A DNA stretch of 64,000 nt from Pomphorhynchus laevis (taxonomy: Eukaryota > Acanthocephala > Palaeacanthocephala > Echinorhynchida > Pomphorhynchidae), in contig WNNJ02001487.1 of assembly GCA_012934845.2 (NCBI GenBank), positions 1-64,000 on the forward strand, read 5' to 3'. Positions 17,150-29,163 of the stretch are shown here, one piece after another (position 1 is the first letter of the stretch; each line of letters opens with the position of its first letter). Below the pieces are notes generated by a model that saw nothing but the letters and a program-made list of their open reading frames with translations, was not told where the DNA came from and searched no databases. Position numbers and translations under genes: made by a program.

Positions 17150-19260
17150 TAATTTTTTAAACAACAACGAATTTAGAACGTAATTGTATGTTAATTATTT
17201 CTCAAATTTTTTCAGCACCATATGTTTGTCAAACTTTATTAAGTACCATATTTCTCAAACTTTATTAAGTACCATATTTCTCAAACTTTACTAAGTACCA
17301 TATGTTATAGTCTCCAGCATTTTGGATAACTACCATGTCTTGTTTTATGTATAGTTTTGTTGTAACCTCTAAACATCGATGAACGTAACGTGATCGAATC
17401 ACTCGGATAACCGTCCAGCATGTATACAAGCGCATACATTCCTATCAAGTCATACAAAAATTGTGATGACATCGATTGAATTCTTAGCAAATCTAATCGA
17501 GATGCATAATTCAATCTCTCATTTGAACATAAACGTGAACTTTACCTTAGGACTGACTCTATATCTGTCCTTTCTTGTTTAGTGACAAGGAAAAAAGCCT
17601 GAATTGCATACTCTTAATGCGGACGAACCAACGTGTCAAACAAATTTCTAAAGACATTAGTGGTAATCTTAAGGAATGAGTGTTCTTTACAATATATAGT
17701 GCACGAGTAGCGCTTTTTATTGCTCTTTCACTATTAAGTTTAGTTTTTAATGATGGTTGCAAGATAATTCCTAAATCCCAATAATGCAATACTTCAATGA
17801 GAAGAACATCACCGATATTAAACTCTTTCCTTAGACGTACGCAATGAAAGAAAATTTTCAATCCGAGAGCAGATAACACGAGGGACGCCGTAGTGTGTTA
17901 AGAGTGACACAACACCTTTATGTAAAGCACGATCAAAGGCTTCCGAAAAATCTAGAAATACGACGTTTCGACAAAGTCTCGAGCTTAGTGCTTCCATCCA
18001 AGTATCTATTGCGGTAAACAACGTAGATAGGCATGAACGGTATTGTTTGAATCCGTGTTGAGAATCTTTAAGAATGCGGTTAAACTTTAGATGATCAAGG
18101 AACCTTTTGGCAATAATTCCTTCTAGTAATTTAGAATTAACACTGGTCAAACTGATAGGGCGAAAATCTAAATAAGATGTCGCTGGCTGTGTTTAGGGAT
18201 TGGCACAACAATAAAAGACTTACATGTTGCAGAAATCCACTAATGGGTCAGGTTATATAAAACACATGAGCTAAGACACTAATATGGTGGGCCCAATTGT
18301 ATTAATTAGGTAAGGTACAATATCATCTTGGCCATGAGAGTCAAATCGGTTAAGGCTTGTGATTAAGTGCAATATTTCAGATGAATTTATTGGCTTAACG
18401 ACATTCTACGTAATATTATGAATGGGATATCATTTTAAAGATTAAATAGCTGAAACAATAGTCGATTAATAATGGAAGCTGTCCGCTAGGCATTCAACAA
18501 TTTTTGACTTAGTAGAATAAACATAATCGTCAGAAGTAATGAATATTGTTATATTAGAGGAAAATATCCTGAAAGTTTTAACTTATGACTAAAAACGTTT
18601 GGGTTGATTCCTGATACAATTTGCAATACCTTCTTCAAATGCTATTCGCTTATAAATTTTCAATCTATTGCAGAGGTTGCGCACATGCCTATACTTATCT
18701 AAGTTTTCAGGATGGGCTCGAATAATAGCCCACAGGGTATTGGGCGGTTTCAACATTGAACGAAGTTCATGATTTAACCACTGAAGGCGATTGAAATTAA
18801 TGAAAGATCTCAGTTTCAGAGCGAACTTATCTGGTAAATTTAAGAACAAGTTATAAAGAATGTTTATCAGCTCTGATACAATAACAGACCTATAACTATG
18901 AGAAAACATGTAGAAAGCAACTAAGAGATGTTGGGTATCCACCCCAGTTCAATTTCGTTTCAGGTAGTCCAATTTTGTCCTACAAACGATCTTGGTCACT
19001 AATTTAATGGAGAGAACATATTGACCAATGTTACAAAGAGGAGGATAATACGCAATACTGTCGATATCCCCAATAAATCTTGTCAACACAAGATCTAGAG
19101 TATCACCGTCGACATGGGTGAGTTCTCTACAATGTTGCACTAAAAGTAGGTCAGCGAGAAATAAATCACGAAATTTTTTGATACGCCTGAACAGGCTTGA
19201 CACGCATTCATATTCCGATCTACATTCGGAAGGTTCGAGTCACCTAAATGATACAATTTG
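17150..19260 (-). mobile_element. CR1/Jockey-like LINE copy, 5'-truncated and internally deleted
   Basis: Minus-strand RT pieces. 18150-17818 has LTSVNSKLLEGIIAKRFLDH, QHGFKQYRSC and VVFLDFSEAFDRALH. It continues after an internal loss (no YADD segment) at 17879-17559 with HYWDLGIILQPSLK, and at 17514-17305 with thumb residues (SRLDLLRIQSM). Upstream, 19230-18949 holds the end of the endonuclease (GDSNLPNVDR, VQHCRELTHVDGDTLDLVLT). 18942-18589 is the linker. The 3' region has three copies of a 26-base repeat. Several frame breaks. Confidence 0.75.
17215..17305. repeat. 26-base tandem repeat at the 3' end of the preceding LINE
   Basis: The unit AAGTACCATATTTCTCAAAC plus TTTATT occurs about three and a half times, with small changes (TTTGTCAAAC, TTTACTAAG). 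Short repeats at the 3' terminus are typical of CR1-group LINEs. Confidence 0.82.
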
Positions 19261-19881
19261 CAATACAAATGAACAATACAAATGATACAAATTTGCAATA
19301 CAGTGAACATTTAACATTATCAAAAGTAATTTATAATTTTATTATTAAAAGTAAAATTTTTGCTTAACTAATTAAACTGTAGTTGAAATTGTATTAACTT
19401 TACATGTATAAAGATAAACACTCTACCTGTATAACGAGAAGATGAATTTTGCTTTCTTCCGTTGAGTTTATATTTAATGGTCATGACATTATCAGGCATG
19501 ACAGATTACGTTTACTAAACGCTGATGTATTCACTTCATTATTTAAATATTAACATTCAAGAAATTATGCTTGTAATTTAATAAATATCACTTAATCGTT
19601 TCCCTGTTAATCTATTCGAACATTTCATTTCTGACGACAATAAAATTAATCCAAAATTGACAGATTGGAGAATCGATCAAAATTCTACATGCAGAACTCG
19701 CAAGAACTATCTGAGTCTAAATAGATCAATGTCAAAGCAACCATGTATACATGGATACATAATAATAATAAGATTTTCTTACTAGTACAAAAAACAGTGA
19801 TAAATAATGTGATTAAAAAAGTAAGTCAAAAAAGAAAAACAAGAATCTCTATCTTTTCTTATTCCAGTCTTCTTACTGATA

Positions 19882-22340
19882 TTACAGCCTCAAATCCAGA
19901 GGGATCTGAGCCCCCCAACCTATCCAACACGCCGCCTTCCGACTGAACCAACCGGGGTCTTTCACTCCCCGAAGAGTCCAGTCGGTGCGGACTATGCTGG
20001 GTAACCGCGAGACGAGGAGCTTAAGAAACCTTAGTCTTTGCTCTGGGGGACGTCCTCTTGAAAAGAAGACTAATCCCGAGATAGCCCAAGTGCCCCAAAG
20101 GCGCACTTGGGTTTTCCCATTCAACGACAGATGCTGAGCCCGTTTCAGGGCCCACCTAGCTTTCTTCAGGATACGTTTGAGTCTATCCAGGTCAGCTTTC
20201 GCCGACCAGTTCACCGTAACGGTGAACCCCAGGTATTTTACTCGACTTGTGAAGGTGGGAAGTGGTTCAGAGGCAAATATGGAGGAGAGCGCAGAGAGTG
20301 CTAATCTCTTAAGTTTTTGCTTTGTAGCAGGTGTGCCATGAAAGACGACCACCTGCGATTTAGCTGAGTTTAAAATAAGATTGGATATGGGTAACTGATC
20401 TTTTAATCTTAAAAAGAAACGGCTGATGTCATAGACTACGTCTTTACACCTGTGTCCAGTGAACAGTGCTGTGGTGTCATCAGCGTACACCACAAGACGT
20501 TGTTCGCGTTTAAATATTTTGAATAGTTTAATAGAGGAAGCAAGATATAAGATAGGAGAAAGTGGGGATCCTTGAGGTACACCCGTAATAGGGTAGAACT
20601 GACGCGCATCAGGGTCGTCTTCATAGTAAAATCGCTTGGTAAACAACAGGATCTCCACTCTGTTCACAATTCTCGCAGGCAACCCGAGGGACCTGAGAGA
20701 AGAGATCACAAAAGGAATGGAGATGCGGTCAAATGCAGCAGAAAAGTCAAGGAAAACAGCCACAACTAGACGATGGCTATTATCCCGACAAAACTGCTCC
20801 ACTTCACCTACTGCTGAATGGACCGAGCGACTTTGACGAACCCATGAAAACCTGGAGGGATCAAATTACGCCTACTTAAATGGTCGCGGATTTTACGCGC
20901 AAGCGCTTTTTCGTAAATCGACACGAGGGCATTTTGAATCGAAATGGGTCGCAGATCTTTAGGGCATGAGCAGGATTTTTTCTTAGGAATAAAAACACGC
21001 TTACTATTATTGATGCCTGCTACATCGGATGGGGATGCTAAAAGCATTGAGACGGCCACCTCTCTTCTCTGATCAGCTGTCAAAAGCTGACAGACACGAG
21101 AAGAAAGTGGAGCGAAGGATTTGGAGGTGCCCGGGAGTGGACCCCAGGAGTTAAGAATATCCGTAACAGATATATCCCTACTCCTGAAGTTACACCAAGG
21201 CGGGATTGGTTGAGGTGATTGAGTGGCTCCATAGTTGTGTAGGGCTAGTGACTCCTCCAAAACTTTTTCAAGGCCTACATTCCCTATCCAACTCAATGCT
21301 CTATCCTTCCAGCAAACAAACTTCTCCTTCTTGAAAATCTTCCAAAAGGAAGACTGAGAAGGATTAAGACGAGCGATACTCGTCCTATCCCTACTCAGCT
21401 GGAACCTGTATCTAGTGCTCCAGTATTCATTCGAGAGGGCCTGTTTGGCGGAAGCAGAGAGATTGGGGAGGTTCAGTAATTTTGCTAGGACCTTGAGTTT
21501 CGTCGGAGTGGGATTGTATATACGACCTTTATAGGTAGTCGATAGAATCGCTGTAGCTTGCGAAGAGAGGTAGGTATTGAATTCGGTTAAACTCTCATTT
21601 CCTATTCTGGGGAAGAGTCGGATTGCCGCCTGAAAGAAGGCCACTCTGATCGGATCAAAGTGAAACCTCCTTCTCAGCAACGTATCCTCCTCTATCCTCC
21701 AACGAATGAGGTCATGAGAGGTGGACAATTGCTGGCGCGACTGCTCCGTGCAGAGGGGTTTTAACAGCCACCTCGAGTGAAGCAGTAAAATGTCGAGGAT
21801 TGAATTTGTTGATGTGCAATGAAAGGTAGGGGATGGTGGTTTGTGAATAAGATAACCATTCCTAGCTCTGCGAAGTGCTGCATTGATCCAACGACCAGTT
21901 CTGTCGTTAAAATCCCCAAGTATCATGTCATAACCGCTGTCAATAATACTATCCAGGAGTTCACGGTTCTTGTGAATTTCCCCTGGACGGATGTAGACAT
22001 TGGCTAGACTGAGGCGTTTACCGTTCTTACTAAGTGAAACTACTAAACAAGACATGGCTGAACAAGTAAAGTTTAATAGGAGGGAGGATCTTAATGAGGA
22101 TTTAACTAAGGTCAAGAGTCCTTGAGACGAAGAGGAGTGAGGTGGGGTTATATACGGAGTATAGTGGGAACATATATGCTTTGGGATAAATCGAGTAAGG
22201 TCCTGGGGGAGACGGATAGACCGCGTCTCCTGAAGGACTATAACATCTGCGTCTCTACCAGATAGAAGTCTAAGGGCAGAAGCACCTCCCGAATTCCACT
22301 GAATGATATTCAGTGAAAAAGGCTCGGGTTTACTCACCAT
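19882..22340 (-). pseudogene. Jockey/I-like ORF2 (endonuclease and RT) with one frameshift
   Basis: The ORF starts MVSKPEPFSLNIIQWNSGG 32 bases after the ORF1 stop, in a different frame. Endonuclease: VIVLQETRS, NVYIRPGE, MILGDFND, SILDILLLHS, STSHDLIRW. RT N-part: FIPKKKSCSCPKDLRPISI. At about 20830 one base appears to be missing (FHGFVK then SRSVHSAVGEVEQF in the next frame). The second part holds VAVFLDFSAAFDRIS (motif A), GVPQGSPLSPILY (motif B), VVYADDTTALF (motif C) and VKYLGFTV, ending PLDLRL. Apart from the single shift, both parts are open; a sequencing slip cannot be excluded. Confidence 0.85.
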
Positions 22341-22372
22341 TGTGTTAGATAAGATGGACGGGGGAAGCTATC

Positions 22373-23539
22373 CTAGACAGAGCTAGGTGCGGGAAGGTTG
22401 CCCTTCCCACCACTAGCTCCATCCAGGGTCGCAACCCCTAGAGCAATATCTTCATTTCCCAAGGCCAAATTCAGGAGCTTTCCAATTTTTATTGGGGGGA
22501 CGGTCCGGGCGGACGCGCCCCTTTTCTTTGATTTAGGAATAGCAACTTCGGACGGTACTGGCGGCGCCGAAAGGAGGGCCCCTAGAAGGGGGGCCAGCAT
22601 TTGCTGGATTTGTGCTAAAATCGTCTTTTTTGTGTTATCCAATAAGTATAGTAAATCTTTGTTGGAAACTGAATCGGAGGAACTATCGGTCGTGACTTTG
22701 GCATAGCTTTTGTTAGGGGAAGAAGCAACTGGCATATACTTATTTCGATATTCTTTAAAGGATCGGCAACGGTGGGACCACGCCGGGTGATCTCCGCCAC
22801 AGTTACAACAGACCGGATTGGCATCGCATCTGTCACCACTCGACAAGGAGGGGCATAGAGCGTTCGTGCAGACGCCGCATATTTTTAATTCTTTACAAGT
22901 GGAGGCCCAATGCCCCCACCTATGACAATGATTACAATGAGGAAACGTCAAGTTGTTTGTTTCTATGATTGAGAACTTTAAATTATATCCTATAAAGGGA
23001 TTAACTGAATTTGTGCACAAGGTGTGTGCGTTATCAACATCGCAGGTGACGAACGCCACTGGGAGAGCGTCCCCGGATTTGGAATTTAAAGTCCGAATTG
23101 AGCCGAGTTTATATTGTTTTTTGAGAATCTCAGTGTCTTTAGCATCCAAAAACTGAGGAAAATTAGTGACTTTTAATGTAGCCTGGATAGGCTTTAGCTC
23201 TAATGTTCCCAATTGGGACAGATGTTTATCGAAGTAAGATTTATAAGCTACCATCAGATCGTGGGTAGCGAACGAAATTCTTAATGAATTTGATATTATC
23301 TTGATATTATTGAAGACTACCCTGTTTGGGTAGTCTTGTACAAACTTTCGTAGAAAAACATTGAATAACAAATGCCTTTCGGTGGGCTTGGTGGCCATAA
23401 TAATCGCCAAATTGTTTTGTTTTCGTAACGGGGGGAGATCCCCCGAGTCAGAATTTATGTTAACTGAAACATCACTTACCTGAAAGTCTTGTAATGTCGA
23501 TTTAAAGTTAGAAAATACCTTCTTTCCATCTGAATTCAT
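22373..23539 (-). CDS. Jockey/I-like ORF1 with CCHC zinc knuckles
   Basis: 388-codon intact ORF. The middle part (residues 60-190) is the RRM-like gag region (LLFNVFLRKFV, LGTLELKPIQATLKVTNFP, ALPVAFVTCDVDNAH). At about residues 200-270 come three knuckles: CNHCHRWGHWASTC, CGVC...C and CCNCGGDHPAWSHRC. This arrangement is typical of Jockey and I element ORF1, which binds element RNA. The C-terminus is rich in A, P, K and G. The ORF2 start follows the TAG after 32 bases, consistent with re-initiation or leaky scanning. Confidence 0.88.
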   Translation of the reverse strand: MNSDGKKVFSNFKSTLQDFQVSDVSVNINSDSGDLPPLRKQNNLAIIMATKPTERHLLFNVFLRKFVQDYPNRVVFNNIKIISNSLRISFATHDLMVAYKSYFDKHLSQLGTLELKPIQATLKVTNFPQFLDAKDTEILKKQYKLGSIRTLNSKSGDALPVAFVTCDVDNAHTLCTNSVNPFIGYNLKFSIIETNNLTFPHCNHCHRWGHWASTCKELKICGVCTNALCPSLSSGDRCDANPVCCNCGGDHPAWSHRCRSFKEYRNKYMPVASSPNKSYAKVTTDSSSDSVSNKDLLYLLDNTKKTILAQIQQMLAPLLGALLSAPPVPSEVAIPKSKKRGASARTVPPIKIGKLLNLALGNEDIALGVATLDGASGGKGNLPAPSSV

Positions 23540-23559
23540 TGAAGTATCAGTGTTTTTTT

Positions 23560-23690
23560 TGGAATCAGTCGAATGTTTATTGTAATCAGTCGAATGTAAT
23601 CAGTTAAATATAATGAGTTTTCAGAATGTAATCAGTCGAAAGTAATCAGTTAAATATAATGAGTTGTATGTTTATAAGAAACCAAAATTT
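23560..23690. repeat. 36-base repeats in the 5' UTR of the Jockey/I-like LINE
   Basis: GTAATCAGTCGAATGTAATC and AGTTAAATATAATGAGTT recur two to three times just upstream of ORF1. With elements A and B, this is the third LINE family here with a tandem 5' UTR. Confidence 0.82.
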
Positions 23691-23699
23691 TTTTAGAAA

Positions 23700-24000
23700 A
23701 AGAGTTTGCATGGATACAATAAACTATTACTAGTTTATTGTCTATATCAGCATAATTCTTTAACTTGGAAATATCTTGTTTATAGATCAAATCAGCTAAC
23801 TTAGTCTACGTATTTAATATAATTATAAAATAATCAAAACATAATAATGCTAAATCAAAATTTAATAATTAAATAATAAAATTAATAATTGCTATATAAG
23901 ATTTTTTATAATTTAAATCAAGTTAAAAAAATTGAAATTTAAAATAAACTTCATTTTTATGAATTGACTAATAAATAACAGACGTTGTATCAGAATAAGA
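23700..24000. other. AT-rich spacer, nothing recognised
   Basis: Between the 5' end of the Jockey/I-like LINE and the Penelope-like copy. Low complexity, with no coding signal. Confidence 0.6.
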
Positions 24001-25290
24001 ATTAGAGGTCATCAGGAGGAACTGCTATGCTATCAGGTTTCGGCCCCTATTACCCGACCTAACATAGCAGCGGGGCTAAAAACTTGTCAATGACGTATTT
24101 CATCTGATAAAATTTGATTATATAGTATATTATTCTAATACTAAGTATATTATTCATTATCCATCCATAAAAATTTCCCGGTATTGATTTTAAATTTATT
24201 TTTAATATTATTGTGTTGATTTATATATTTTACTATTTTCTGTTTGATGGTATTTTTATAGTAACCTAGTTTAAAATATGTATCTATTAAATTATTTAAA
24301 TGATTTTGAAGAAAACCAATATCGTTACAAATTGTTGCAATTCTTAAAATTTCATTATTTAATGTATTATATTTTATATTATATGGTATGCATGAATGCT
24401 CATGCAAAAATATGTTTCTTGTAAATTTAAATATGTCATCTTTACGATATAAATTAATAGTAGTTTTAGTTAATGTTAATTTAATGTTCATATCTAGATA
24501 TACACCTTCTTTATCATCATCCTCATCTCGTTCCTGAAGATAAAATAGATACAATAACGATGAATGAATGCTACTTCGTCAGTTTAAAGATGTGTCCCGG
24601 TCCAATAAATCTATTCCTAATTTTTGCACTCTCTGTTAAATCAAAGACGGTTTTACTAATCCAAAATTTGGAATTATTTCCGACCTTATGACTAGATATC
24701 TAGTCATATATATATTTATATTTAGCTAGTCATATTTATATCTAGATATATAGCGTATTTATCATCAATATTAGTTTTATTAAGAATAAGGCTAGCTAAA
24801 TAAATTTGGTCACTTTAGATTTATTTTTTAAACAGTTATGAACAAATTCATATTCTATAAAGCTTAAAAATAAGTCAGCTATAATTGAGCTACTATTACC
24901 TCCCATTGGAACACCTTTTATTTGTCTAAATATAGATGTCCCTACTTTTAAATAATTTTGATTTATCAAAATATTTAAGGATTCTATTAATTCAATTTTA
25001 TCCATATATTTATATTTATTTGATGGTTTAATTTTTGTTAGATAGGCGTTATAATTATTATAACATATATATGTATATCTTTTTCCGAATATAAGATTAA
25101 TTAATTTTTCTAATGCATCTTTAATATCTACTAAATCTAGATTTGTATAAAGCGTACTAAAATCGTACGTATTTATATTCTGAAAAATTATTTCTTTTTG
25201 TGTTCTAACAATTCTTTCGTAATATTTATACTGAAATTGATTTTCAGTATTTCTGTGGTCGTTCAAGTAACGCAAGACTTGCCAAATCCT
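24000..25290 (-). mobile_element. Penelope-like element (PLE) reverse transcriptase, broken
   Basis: Minus-strand open pieces show PLE RT features: TYDFSTLYTNLD (motif A region), FRQIKGVPMGGNSSSI (motif B, typical of PLEs), ADLFLSFIEYEF, then a downstream piece (24554-24150) with FLHEHSCIPYNIKYN and FLQNHLNNLI as in the region after the palm. It is decayed, with a few breaks and no visible GIY-YIG domain. The 3' side (24000-24070) has CTGCTATG...CATAGCAG inverted arms and a TCATCAGGA box; a related inverted block lies at about 37690-37760. Confidence 0.78.
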
Positions 25291-25616
25291 TCTTGCGAAA
25301 ATGAGGATTAAACTTTTTAGTCATCGAAATTACGAGTGGTTTGTAGCTTTAAAAAATTGTTTATTTCTTATTGATTAATTTTAAAATGATACAGTTAAAA
25401 ACAATAGCAATTTAATTTTAAAATGACAATACATTTTAAAATGACCCGGGGAACTGTGTGATTTTAAAATAAACCAATAAGATATAAACAATTTTTTAAA
25501 GCTACGAACTACTCGTAATTAATTAAATTTATAAATGTGTAATTTATATATTAATTATAAATTGATACATTTGATTGACACAAATAATAGAATTTAATCT
25601 TTTCTTTTCAAATTTA

Positions 25617-25771
25617 GAATTTTGGAGCAGGATCAATAAGCACTTATTTATCTTTATATTTCGCTAGCAGTTGACAAAAATATCATTAGAGAGCACACGT
25701 GTGCTTTTCTTATGATACTAGCAGATAGCGATATATAAAAATAAATAAGTTTAACGATCATGCTCCAAAAT
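25617..25771. repeat. Foldback or MITE-like imperfect palindrome
   Basis: About 155 bases, with arms starting AATTTTGGAGCA... and ending ...TGCTCCAAAATT, arms of about 60 bases containing TTTCGCTAGCAGT and a counterpart, and a central perfect AGCACACGTGTGCT. It could be two inverted PLE termini or a non-autonomous foldback element. Confidence 0.7.
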
Positions 25772-25779
25772 TAAAAATT

Positions 25780-26410
25780 AATATCTTAGAAAATAACCTA
25801 AAACTTGATATATGATTAGATAATTATCCGATAGTAATTATGACCAACTATCAATATATTCACAAAAATAAATTACCAAATGTTTTATTATTTTTGTATA
25901 TTTAATGCCGAGGCTATTACTGGTTTATCGATAAAATTAATTAAACTTATTTTGTATTTCACTTTGTCTAATTTCAAAGATTTTTGTCGTTTTTGGGCTA
26001 GCATAGATTAATGTACAGGTTTTAGAGTGTTACAAATATCTTTAAGCTAACTGGTTTGATTAGATATTTTGCTCTAAAAATTTGTATAATGTAAAAAGTT
26101 AATTTTTAATCTTTTGATAAAAGTGTAAGGTGATTAAGAAAAATTCTGACATTTATATTGATAATAAAAATCTTATCTATAATTTTTACTATATTTTAAT
26201 TAGGTAAAATGTAGGTATCTGATTGAACAAAGACAAATTTTCAGCTATTTTTATTATATATGGATAATCTTATCGCATTAGCATTTATATGAGTCATTAA
26301 CTTACCTCTTAAAATTCTGGTTAGTTGATTTTATATATGAATTGACAATTTCAAAGTATTGATTAGACAAGAAATTATTGATTAACAGATATTTGAATTA
26401 TTGAAAACAC
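25780..26410. other. AT-rich spacer, nothing recognised
   Basis: No coding signal, repeat or RNA gene seen. Confidence 0.55.
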
Positions 26411-26414
26411 GCAG

Positions 26415-26712
26415 TTAATCATCTATGATTAATCAAGTGACTTTGTTCGTTATCTATAAATAATTATCTAAATGTAATCATGTACGGTTAATTAAATGAG
26501 TTTGTTCATTATCTCTAAATGATTATAAACGGGAATCATCTATGATTAATTAAGTGACTTTGTTCGTTATCTATATATTTAATTATCTAAATGTACTCAT
26601 ATATGGCTAATTACGTGATTTTGATCATTATTAATAGATAATTAACTAAATGTAATCATGTAAGATTAATTAAGTGACTTTGTTCATTATCTTTAAATAA
26701 TTAATCAATTTA
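26415..26712. repeat. Minisatellite, five copies of about 60 bases
   Basis: The units begin near 26416, 26476, 26536, 26597 and 26656 with AATCAT.TATGATTAATTAAG, then TGACTTTGTTCGTTATCT and ATAATTATCTAAATG. Similarity is about 75 to 90 percent. It lies about 200 bases upstream of a TATA-like box. Confidence 0.85.
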
Positions 26713-26897
26713 TTATCTATAGATAATAAACAGTTTCGAACGCTTTATCAACGCAGAGTTCTAATTTTATTGAAACTCTATAATATTCCTGGGTTAGATA
26801 AATGTACTAACATACTTGGTTTGGACATATTTCGTTTACCGTTTCCGTTCTATTTGGTAATAAAAGGGCATTGAGTTGAGTATATAGCGATTATTCG

Positions 26898-26907
26898 TAT
26901 ATAAATA
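26898..26907 (+). promoter_or_regulatory. TATA-like box upstream of a possible micro-gene
   Basis: TATATAAATA, about 69 bases before the ATG at 26967. Such motifs are common in AT-rich DNA, so support comes only from the ATG and donor downstream. Confidence 0.3.
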
Positions 26908-26966
26908 TACTTTCATAAGCATTTTATTCCGGCAGCAATCCATAAAAATTGGAGGTGGTATTCACA

Positions 26967-27167
26967 ATGACTGTAAGAAAATATAATCATGTTTAAACTT
27001 AATTACGCAATTCATTGTATAATTAATTTTAATAATTTCCCTGTCAATTTAGTGTATAATTAATTATACACTTCATTATCGCTTAGGTGACGTTGAGGCT
27101 AATTGCAATTCCCCATTGCAGCTCAGGGTGTTCAATCGGTGCTTGCGGAGAATATTTTAATCAATAA
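26967..27167 (+). CDS. Possible two-exon micro-ORF (28 residues), speculative
   Basis: ATGACT (26967-26972) is directly followed by a good donor, GTAAGA. The acceptor CGCTTAG at 27080-27086 would join, in phase 0, to an open stretch ending with TAA at 27165-27167. The product would be 28 residues with three cysteines (PHCSSGCSIGACGEY). A TATA-like box lies upstream. I recognise no family, and chance is a serious alternative. Confidence 0.2.
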
Positions 27168-27284
27168 ACTTTTTTTAGCTTTTTATTCCTCCATAAATTT
27201 TAAGGTTGAATTTGTAACTTTTCCATTCAATAATTGTTCATTAAACTGTTATGATTTCAAATACACACTGTTGTTACACACCGG

Positions 27285-27565
27285 CTAGAACACTTACACC
27301 AGCGTTCTGGCCAAACTGTCAGAATTTCCCGACTCGCCTACTGTGTAAGCGAGTCGGGGAACACAAAAGTGCACTGTCCACCTGCCGTAAATCAGCAGTC
27401 GCCGACCACACGAATACTACTGGACACACTATCGATTTTGATGGCGCCAGTATAATTTGCCAAGTTAGATCATATCATCTGCGTATTTTAACAGAAGCGA
27501 TGGCAATTAAACTACTTGAGCTTAACCTCAATGGACAAAACGAATTTAATTTGCACACATTTTGA
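27285..27565 (+). pseudogene. PLE GIY-YIG endonuclease fragment
   Basis: An open stretch with CKRVGEHKSALSTCRKSAVA, DHTNTTGHTIDFDGA and RSYHLRILTEAMAIKL matches the second half of the GIY-YIG domain of Penelope-like elements (R..EH, SA.A.H, GH.IDF, EA..I). It is 5'-truncated. Downstream, GAATTATAATTTACTATTAT recurs at about 27624 and 27719. Confidence 0.75.
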
Positions 27566-28011
27566 CTCGTATTTTAGTTTTTGCTGCTCAACTGTTGTCT
27601 CTTTTCAGATTTATCCTGTATCGGGAATTATAATTTACTATTATATTCATAGTACCGTACCTTCAGGTTGAATTGGAATATGCTTTCGACTGTTTAAATA
27701 GCTCAATTCATTGATCAAGAATTATAATTTACTATTATATTTGTTTATAAATGTTGCTGTTATTTCAACTATATATTTAAGATATGACTCATTTTATTGA
27801 CTGGCATAACCAAAGACCGTTGTCGCAATCCATGAATATGAACATTATAAGTAAGATATTCAGTGTCAACTCTGATTTGTTTACAATTTATCTTTAAACA
27901 TGAAAACCTTTAAATAAAATGTAAAACGAATTTTATATTTCGAAACAATAGATAACTTGTTTAAAAAATGCAATTTGGTATTAATTGTAAAATTAATATG
28001 AAATGGACATT

Positions 28012-28760
28012 AAATTCGAAATGGACATTCTCCAACAAGTGTGTCAAGGCAACTGAAAGAATGTATTCATTCAGAAACATAAGTAATTTTTCTTTCGACG
28101 GTGCCCTAAGATTCTTTAAGGTGATGATCCTTCTATATTAACAAATGGTTTATAGGCGATCTGACTTGATCTTACTTGAGGTAAATTTCCCCAAATTCAA
28201 TTGACTTAAATGGATGTATATTGAACGTATCACAGGGCTCTCACCCATGATCTCTTCGACATTTGTGTCAGCGTTATCTCAACTCCCATCATGTGCATAT
28301 ACATGTGCAAATTCGTATAATTTGCCTATAACACCGGCATTCTCGATCAATCTCAGCAATAGGAATATTACTGTTGCTAAACTTGATCCTGCTATTTATT
28401 GCACTCCGGTATTTCTTCGAACTAATTGAAAAAGGCAATTTAATGCAACAGACCGCTTGTTTGGAGAATATCTACTCATTCAAGAAGTTCTGACTGTTGC
28501 TGTCGTTTCTGTGGACCTCCATGTTGTGACCTTCTCCATCTGTTTTCGTGTTCAGTTCTTCTTACATTGAGTTTGCGCAAGGTAGATTCGATATGGTCAT
28601 TTCGTAATGTTCCCACACCTTTTGAACACTTGTCGTCCTAGTGATGAATGACGACTAGCTCAATAAGTACAATAATAAACTGACATCTTTGTATATAAAC
28701 TGACTGTATTTTCTACCTCCATCGCTCTCAAGCGAAAGTGAGGAAAATAAAACGTTTCAG
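28012..28760 (+). mobile_element. Decayed 3' fragment of the element A family
   Basis: Plus-strand sequence starting TCGAAATGGACATTCTCC parallels the RT thumb and C-terminus of element A (KWTFS, CVKATERMYSF, LSFDGAL, YIKRITGLSP), about 85 percent identical at DNA level, with frameshifts. It goes beyond the window edge of element A and so shows the 3' UTR, which contains CTCA-AGCGAAAG-TGAG (28727-28742), a small hairpin with a GAAA loop. Confidence 0.85.
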
Positions 28761-29163
28761 AATAATATTATAAAAATTATTAATTTTATCAGTAAAAATT
28801 AATAAAAATGCGATTTGGTATTAAAGATGTAATTTGGTATTAATTTTCTTGCTTTCATGCATATTTGAAAACTATTTTTGAGAAGTTCGAGTTTTTCTCA
28901 ATTTTTTTTATTAGATTTTAATTTTTCAAAATAGAAAAATATCAAAATATAACGACTTCTTAAAAACTTTATTTTGGAGATAGCATCTAAAATGGAGCTT
29001 ATGCCAAGTTTGACTACATTTTTGGATATATACGAAGATAATTTGCACGATCGGTTTGTATACCAAAGACTTAATGCCGTCACGAGGAAAACAGCGAAAC
29101 ATCTCTCGCCATCCCAAACATAGACGAAAATTTTCAAGTTGTCCACTCACGCTCTAACATTCG

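Larger units (their letters stand above)
19745..23690 (-). mobile_element. Jockey/I-like LINE, near full length
   Basis: Minus-strand element with a 5' UTR of 36-base repeats (about 23560-23690), ORF1 with CCHC knuckles (23539-22373), ORF2 with endonuclease and RT (22340-19882, one frameshift) and a (TTA)n tail at about 19762-19773. No RNase H is visible. Its first 30 or so bases (AAAAAAATTTTGG, then TATAAACATACA) resemble the 5' end of element A. Only one coding break seen, so the copy is fairly young. Confidence 0.85.

Noticed and set aside
19200-19260. GGTTCGAGTC resembling a tRNA T-arm
   Set aside because: No acceptor or anticodon arm; the bases belong to the endonuclease GDSNLP region of a LINE.
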